Shown here one piece after another: positions 6,758 through 9,095 of a stretch of 9,095 nucleotides of DNA. Position 1 is the stretch's first letter; every line of letters starts with the position of its first letter. The DNA is taken from assembly GCA_900769095.1 (NCBI GenBank), contig CAAGFH010000192.1:1-9095 (forward strand), written 5' to 3'. Source of the stretch: Methanobacteriaceae archaeon (GTDB lineage Archaea > Methanobacteriota > Methanobacteria > Methanobacteriales > Methanobacteriaceae). The translations under genes and the position numbers were made by a program. A model generated the notes under the pieces. That model ran no database searches. It worked only from the letters and a program-made list of their open reading frames with translations, and was not told the DNA's origin.

Positions 6758-6949
6758 CCTTTTGTTTTTCTAAAAAAGCACAAATAAGCCTAAATTTGAA
6801 AAATAAAGAAATAAATAAGTTATAATAGTAATAAAAAGAATTAATTAAAACAAATAATCAATAAAAGGCAAAATTAGACATAAATCAAAAACATCAAAAT
6901 AAAAAATTGTAGATAAAATATTTAAAAGTTAAATGAAGTGTAAAGCAAA

Positions 6950-6979
6950 TATTAGTTTATTTATATTATTTAACTAATA
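6950..6979. repeat. 8-bp inverted repeat (TATTAGTT...AACTAATA), possible operator
   Basis: TATTAGTT at 6950-6957 pairs with AACTAATA at 6972-6979 across a 14-bp spacer. It lies immediately downstream of the strong leftward TATA box, over the predicted transcription start near 6963, where a repressor would block initiation. In DNA this AT-rich the match may be accidental. Confidence 0.3.
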
Positions 6980-6985
6980 AATAAT

Positions 6986-6993
6986 TATATAAA
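6986..6993 (-). promoter_or_regulatory. Consensus TATA box TTTATATA, probable adhesin promoter
   Basis: The minus strand has an exact archaeal TTTATATA box. It lies downstream of the glmS terminator and upstream of the adhesin, in the correct direction for the adhesin. Predicted initiation is near 6963. Because the element is nearly symmetric (plus strand TTATATAA), direction is not certain from sequence alone, but no plus-strand gene follows. Confidence 0.45.
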
Positions 6994-7036
6994 AATCATT
7001 AGAACTAAAAATAAAGCTTAAAATTAAAGTTAATTG

Positions 7037-7070
7037 AAAAAATAAGAAAAATAAGGTTAAAAACCTTATT
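7037..7070 (-). terminator. Hairpin plus U-tract terminator of glmS
   Basis: A perfect 9-bp inverted repeat, AATAAGGTT-AAA-AACCTTATT at 7050-7070, is followed on the minus strand by TTTCTTATTTTTTC. This is the form of an intrinsic terminator for the cobA-glmS transcript. The glmS stop codon (7066-7068) lies within the upstream arm of the stem. The arrangement separates glmS transcription from the adhesin gene. Confidence 0.8.
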
Positions 7071-8850
7071 CAACAGTCACACATTTTGCTAAGTTTTTAG
7101 GCTTATCAGGATCGTGACCTTTTTCAAGAGTAATATAGTATGCAATCAATTGAAGTGGCACAACATAAACAAGAGGTGCAATAATTTCACTTACTTCAGG
7201 GTTAATTGCAATTACATTGCTTGCTTTGGATTTAAGTGCTTCATCATCACTTGCACCAATAGCTAAAACATTTGCTCCACGGGATTTAACTTCTTCTAAA
7301 TTACTCATGGTTTTTCTGTATGAATCTCCAGGAGGTACAATAACAACAACCGGAATTTCATTGTCAATTAAAGCCAAAGGACCGTGTTTGAGTTCTCCAG
7401 CAGCATATCCTTCACCATGGATATAAGTAATTTCTTTAAGTTTTAGTGCTCCTTCAAGAGCAGTTGGGTAAGTGTAGCCTCTTCCAAGGTAGAAGAAGTC
7501 AGGAGCATAGTTGTATCTTTTTGAGATGTCTTTAATAAAGTCAACATCTTCAAGAACTTCATCAATGTAATCAGGAACTTTTTCTAGTTCTTTTAATAAT
7601 TCTTCGTCTTTTGCAAGAAGTGCTGCAAACAAGTAAATTGATGTGAGCTGTGCAACATAGGTTTTTGTTGCTGCAACACCGATTTCAGGTCCTGCCTGAG
7701 TTTGGATTACATATTTTGCTCTTCTTGTAATTGATGAACCTGCTACATTAACAATACCTAATGTTTTTGAAGTTTCATTTGCAACATCCAACGCTTTAAG
7801 TGAATCAGCAGTCTCACCAGACTGTGAAATAAATACAACTAAAGTCTTATCATTAAGAGTATTTGCAGAGTATTTGAACTCAGAAGCTAAAATAACATCA
7901 GTTGGGATTCCTGCAAGTGATTCTATTAAGTATTTACCTGTAAGTGATGCGTGATAAGATGTTCCACATGCTACAAAGCAGATTCTTTGAATATCATCAA
8001 TATCATCAATAATTTCCTGAATATGTTCTTTTTGAGTTAAAGTGTTTTTAACAGCAGTTGCCTGTTCGTTGATTTCTTTAATCATAAAGTGATCATAGCC
8101 TTCTTTTTCAGCCATTTCAGGAGTCCAGTTGATTGTTTCTACTTCTTTGTTTACAACATTGTCAAATTCATCATGAACAACAACACCAGTTCTATCTAAA
8201 ACAACAATTTCTCCCATTTCAGGATAAATTATGTCACGAGCATATTTTAAAATAGCTGGAGAGTCAGATGCAAGGTAATATCCGTCTTCACCGATTCCAA
8301 CAATTAATGGAGAATCTTTACGTGTTGCAACGATTTTATCTGGTTCATTGGTTGAAATTGCAGCAATTGCATAAGCACCATGGATTACTCCAATGGTTTT
8401 TCTAACTGCATGTTCTAAATCAAAGCCCTCTTTCATGTATTTTTCAATTAAGTGAGGAACAACTTCAGTATCAGTATCTGATTTGAATACGTGACCTTCA
8501 CTTATTAATTGTTCTTTGATTTCCAAGTAATTTTCAATAATACCATTATGAACAATAGCCACATCCAATGCTTCATCAATATGTGGGTGTGAATTCAATT
8601 TGGAAGGATCTCCGTGTGTTGCCCATCTAACGTGAGCAATACCGAAACTTCCAGGCATATCAGATAAGTTTAATTTATTATCCACTTCTTCAATTTTTCC
8701 TTTGTCTTTTTTGATGTGGATTTTGTTTTCATCATAGGTAGCAAGTCCTATTGAATCGTATCCCCTATATTCCAATTTAGAAATACAGTCAAAAAGGATT
8801 GGTGCTACATCATCATCATTTTTTAGAATGCATCCAACAATTCCGCACAT
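7066..8850 (-). CDS. glmS: Glutamine--fructose-6-phosphate aminotransferase (isomerizing)
   Basis: GlmS makes glucosamine-6-phosphate from fructose-6-phosphate and glutamine in the cytoplasm, the entry to UDP-GlcNAc used for pseudomurein and surface glycans. The 594-residue protein is full length (family about 600). The N-terminal glutaminase domain starts M-C-G-I-V-G, with Cys2 as the nucleophile after Met removal, and has V-R-W-A-T-H-G (74-80), N-S-H-P-H (87-91) and H-N-G-I-I-E-N (101-107). Two SIS sugar-isomerase domains follow: A-C-G-T-S (294-298) and S-Q-S-G-E-T (342-347) in the first, and [14 protein letters not shown] (479-492, with Glu486) in the second. The C-terminus N-L-A-K-C-V-T-V-E retains the conserved Lys589. 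The ATG directly abuts the cobA stop, and its Shine-Dalgarno lies inside cobA, so the two are co-transcribed and likely translationally coupled. No glmS ribozyme is present upstream. A hairpin terminator closes the gene. Confidence 0.98.
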   Translation of the reverse strand: MCGIVGCILKNDDDVAPILFDCISKLEYRGYDSIGLATYDENKIHIKKDKGKIEEVDNKLNLSDMPGSFGIAHVRWATHGDPSKLNSHPHIDEALDVAIVHNGIIENYLEIKEQLISEGHVFKSDTDTEVVPHLIEKYMKEGFDLEHAVRKTIGVIHGAYAIAAISTNEPDKIVATRKDSPLIVGIGEDGYYLASDSPAILKYARDIIYPEMGEIVVLDRTGVVVHDEFDNVVNKEVETINWTPEMAEKEGYDHFMIKEINEQATAVKNTLTQKEHIQEIIDDIDDIQRICFVACGTSYHASLTGKYLIESLAGIPTDVILASEFKYSANTLNDKTLVVFISQSGETADSLKALDVANETSKTLGIVNVAGSSITRRAKYVIQTQAGPEIGVAATKTYVAQLTSIYLFAALLAKDEELLKELEKVPDYIDEVLEDVDFIKDISKRYNYAPDFFYLGRGYTYPTALEGALKLKEITYIHGEGYAAGELKHGPLALIDNEIPVVVIVPPGDSYRKTMSNLEEVKSRGANVLAIGASDDEALKSKASNVIAINPEVSEIIAPLVYVVPLQLIAYYITLEKGHDPDKPKNLAKCVTVE

Positions 8851-9095
8851 TTAATCACCTTGATAATTATAAATATCCTTATACATACTTACAACATCAC
8901 CAATTATCAAAATAGCTGGAGTGTTGATTTTTTTATCTGAAATATCACCTAATGTGCTGAAAACCAAGTTTTGGTTAGGTAATGTTCCGCTTTCAATTGC
9001 ACAAACCGGAGTGTCAGCTGAGCGATATTTCATTATTTGTGCTGTATTTTCTTTGATATTTCCAATTCCCATCAATATAATCAAAGTGTCAGCAG
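8851..9095 (-). CDS. cobA: Uroporphyrinogen-III C-methyltransferase, C-terminal part only
   Basis: The last 80 residues of a SUMT/CobA-type enzyme; the frame is open through the right edge (A-D-T-L-I-I-L-M-G...), so the Leu codon TTG at 9082-9084 is internal and not a start. Recognisable family features are L-I-I-L-M-G-I-G-N-I, the S-G-T-L-P-N-Q-N-L-V-F-S-T-L-G-D-I segment, and the closing P-A-I-L-I-I-G-D-V-V strand of the tetrapyrrole methylase fold. The enzyme uses two SAM to convert uroporphyrinogen III to precorrin-2, the branch toward cobamides and coenzyme F430 in methanogens. Only the C-terminal subdomain is visible, so another tetrapyrrole methylase such as a Cbi-type enzyme is not fully excluded; the G-T-x-x-x-Q and G-x-V-V pattern favours CobA. 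Its TAA stop is immediately followed by the glmS ATG. Confidence 0.85.
   Translation of the reverse strand, partial: ADTLIILMGIGNIKENTAQIMKYRSADTPVCAIESGTLPNQNLVFSTLGDISDKKINTPAILIIGDVVSMYKDIYNYQGD
8854..8860 (-). promoter_or_regulatory. glmS ribosome-binding site inside the cobA 3' end
   Basis: AGGTGAT, an exact match to the archaeal anti-Shine-Dalgarno complement, is contained in the last two sense codons of cobA (Gly-Asp) and the preceding base. It lies 3 bases before the glmS ATG, the gap being the cobA stop codon. Ribosomes finishing cobA cover this site, which implies coupled translation. Confidence 0.85.

Larger units (their letters stand above)
6714..7049. other. AT-rich intergenic region upstream of the adhesin gene
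   Basis: This stretch between glmS and the adhesin contains no convincing gene on either strand; the plus-strand open frame through its left part is low-complexity Lys/Asn/Ile codons. It holds the adhesin ribosome-binding site, one strong and one weaker TATA candidate, and an 8-bp inverted repeat. If transcription begins at the strong TATA, the adhesin mRNA has an unusually long U-rich leader of about 250 nt. No tRNA, CRISPR or mobile-element sequence is visible. Confidence 0.7.

Noticed and set aside
6565..6825. 86-residue plus-strand open frame across the adhesin 5' end and intergenic DNA
   Set aside because: It is antisense to the adhesin signal-peptide region and then runs through low-complexity AT-rich DNA. 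It has no ribosome-binding site and no recognisable protein pattern.
6985..6992. Plus-strand TATA box (TTATATAA)
   Set aside because: It is the reverse face of the near-symmetric leftward TATA box; any rightward transcript would only be antisense to glmS and no gene follows.
8851..8870. glmS ribozyme or riboswitch upstream of glmS
   Set aside because: glmS is directly preceded by the cobA coding sequence with no untranslated leader, so there is no room for the bacterial ribozyme.
8851..9084. Small complete protein starting at TTG 9084
   Set aside because: The same frame continues upstream to the window edge and matches the C-terminal part of CobA, so this is a truncated gene and not a small protein.

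Overview
The window looks like a metagenome- or short-read-derived contig piece from an AT-rich methanogenic archaeon of the Methanobacteriales, most likely Methanobrevibacter or a close relative. The reasons are an archaeal-type tRNA-guanine(15) transglycosylase with its C-terminal PUA domain, TATA-box-like promoter elements, GGAGTGA/AGGTGAT Shine-Dalgarno sequences, and a secreted Ig-repeat adhesin-like protein of the kind abundant in gut Methanobrevibacter. The genus is inferred from gene content; no rRNA is present.

Layout. Positions 1-18 are not genomic: they match the Illumina TruSeq adapter end. They interrupt a minus-strand flippase gene that runs off the left edge. Three minus-strand genes form a tight operon read right to left: tgtA (1474-3447), a small SAM methyltransferase (804-1469) and the Wzx-type flippase (19-792). 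A divergent intergenic region (3448-3633) separates tgtA from a plus-strand MnmC-like methyltransferase (3634-4848). That gene converges on, and overlaps by 4 bp, a minus-strand adhesin-like gene (4845-6713). An AT-rich 350-bp gap (6714-7065) with a good TATA box and a strong terminator separates the adhesin from glmS (7066-8850). glmS is directly preceded by the 3' part of a cobA-type uroporphyrinogen-III methyltransferase gene (8851 to beyond 9095).

How the genes relate. TgtA and the MnmC-like enzyme point to tRNA modification (archaeosine at position 15, and possibly a wobble-uridine side chain). GlmS supplies glucosamine-6-phosphate for UDP-GlcNAc and hence pseudomurein and surface glycans; the flippase and the adhesin also belong to the cell envelope. 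CobA feeds precorrin-2 to cobamide and coenzyme F430 synthesis. Most of this is ordinary methanogen chromosome. I do not see a clear new defence or mobile system. The least explained parts are the Cys/His/Trp-rich C-terminal module of the adhesin, the C-terminal extension of the MnmC-like protein, and the regulatory DNA in the two intergenic regions.
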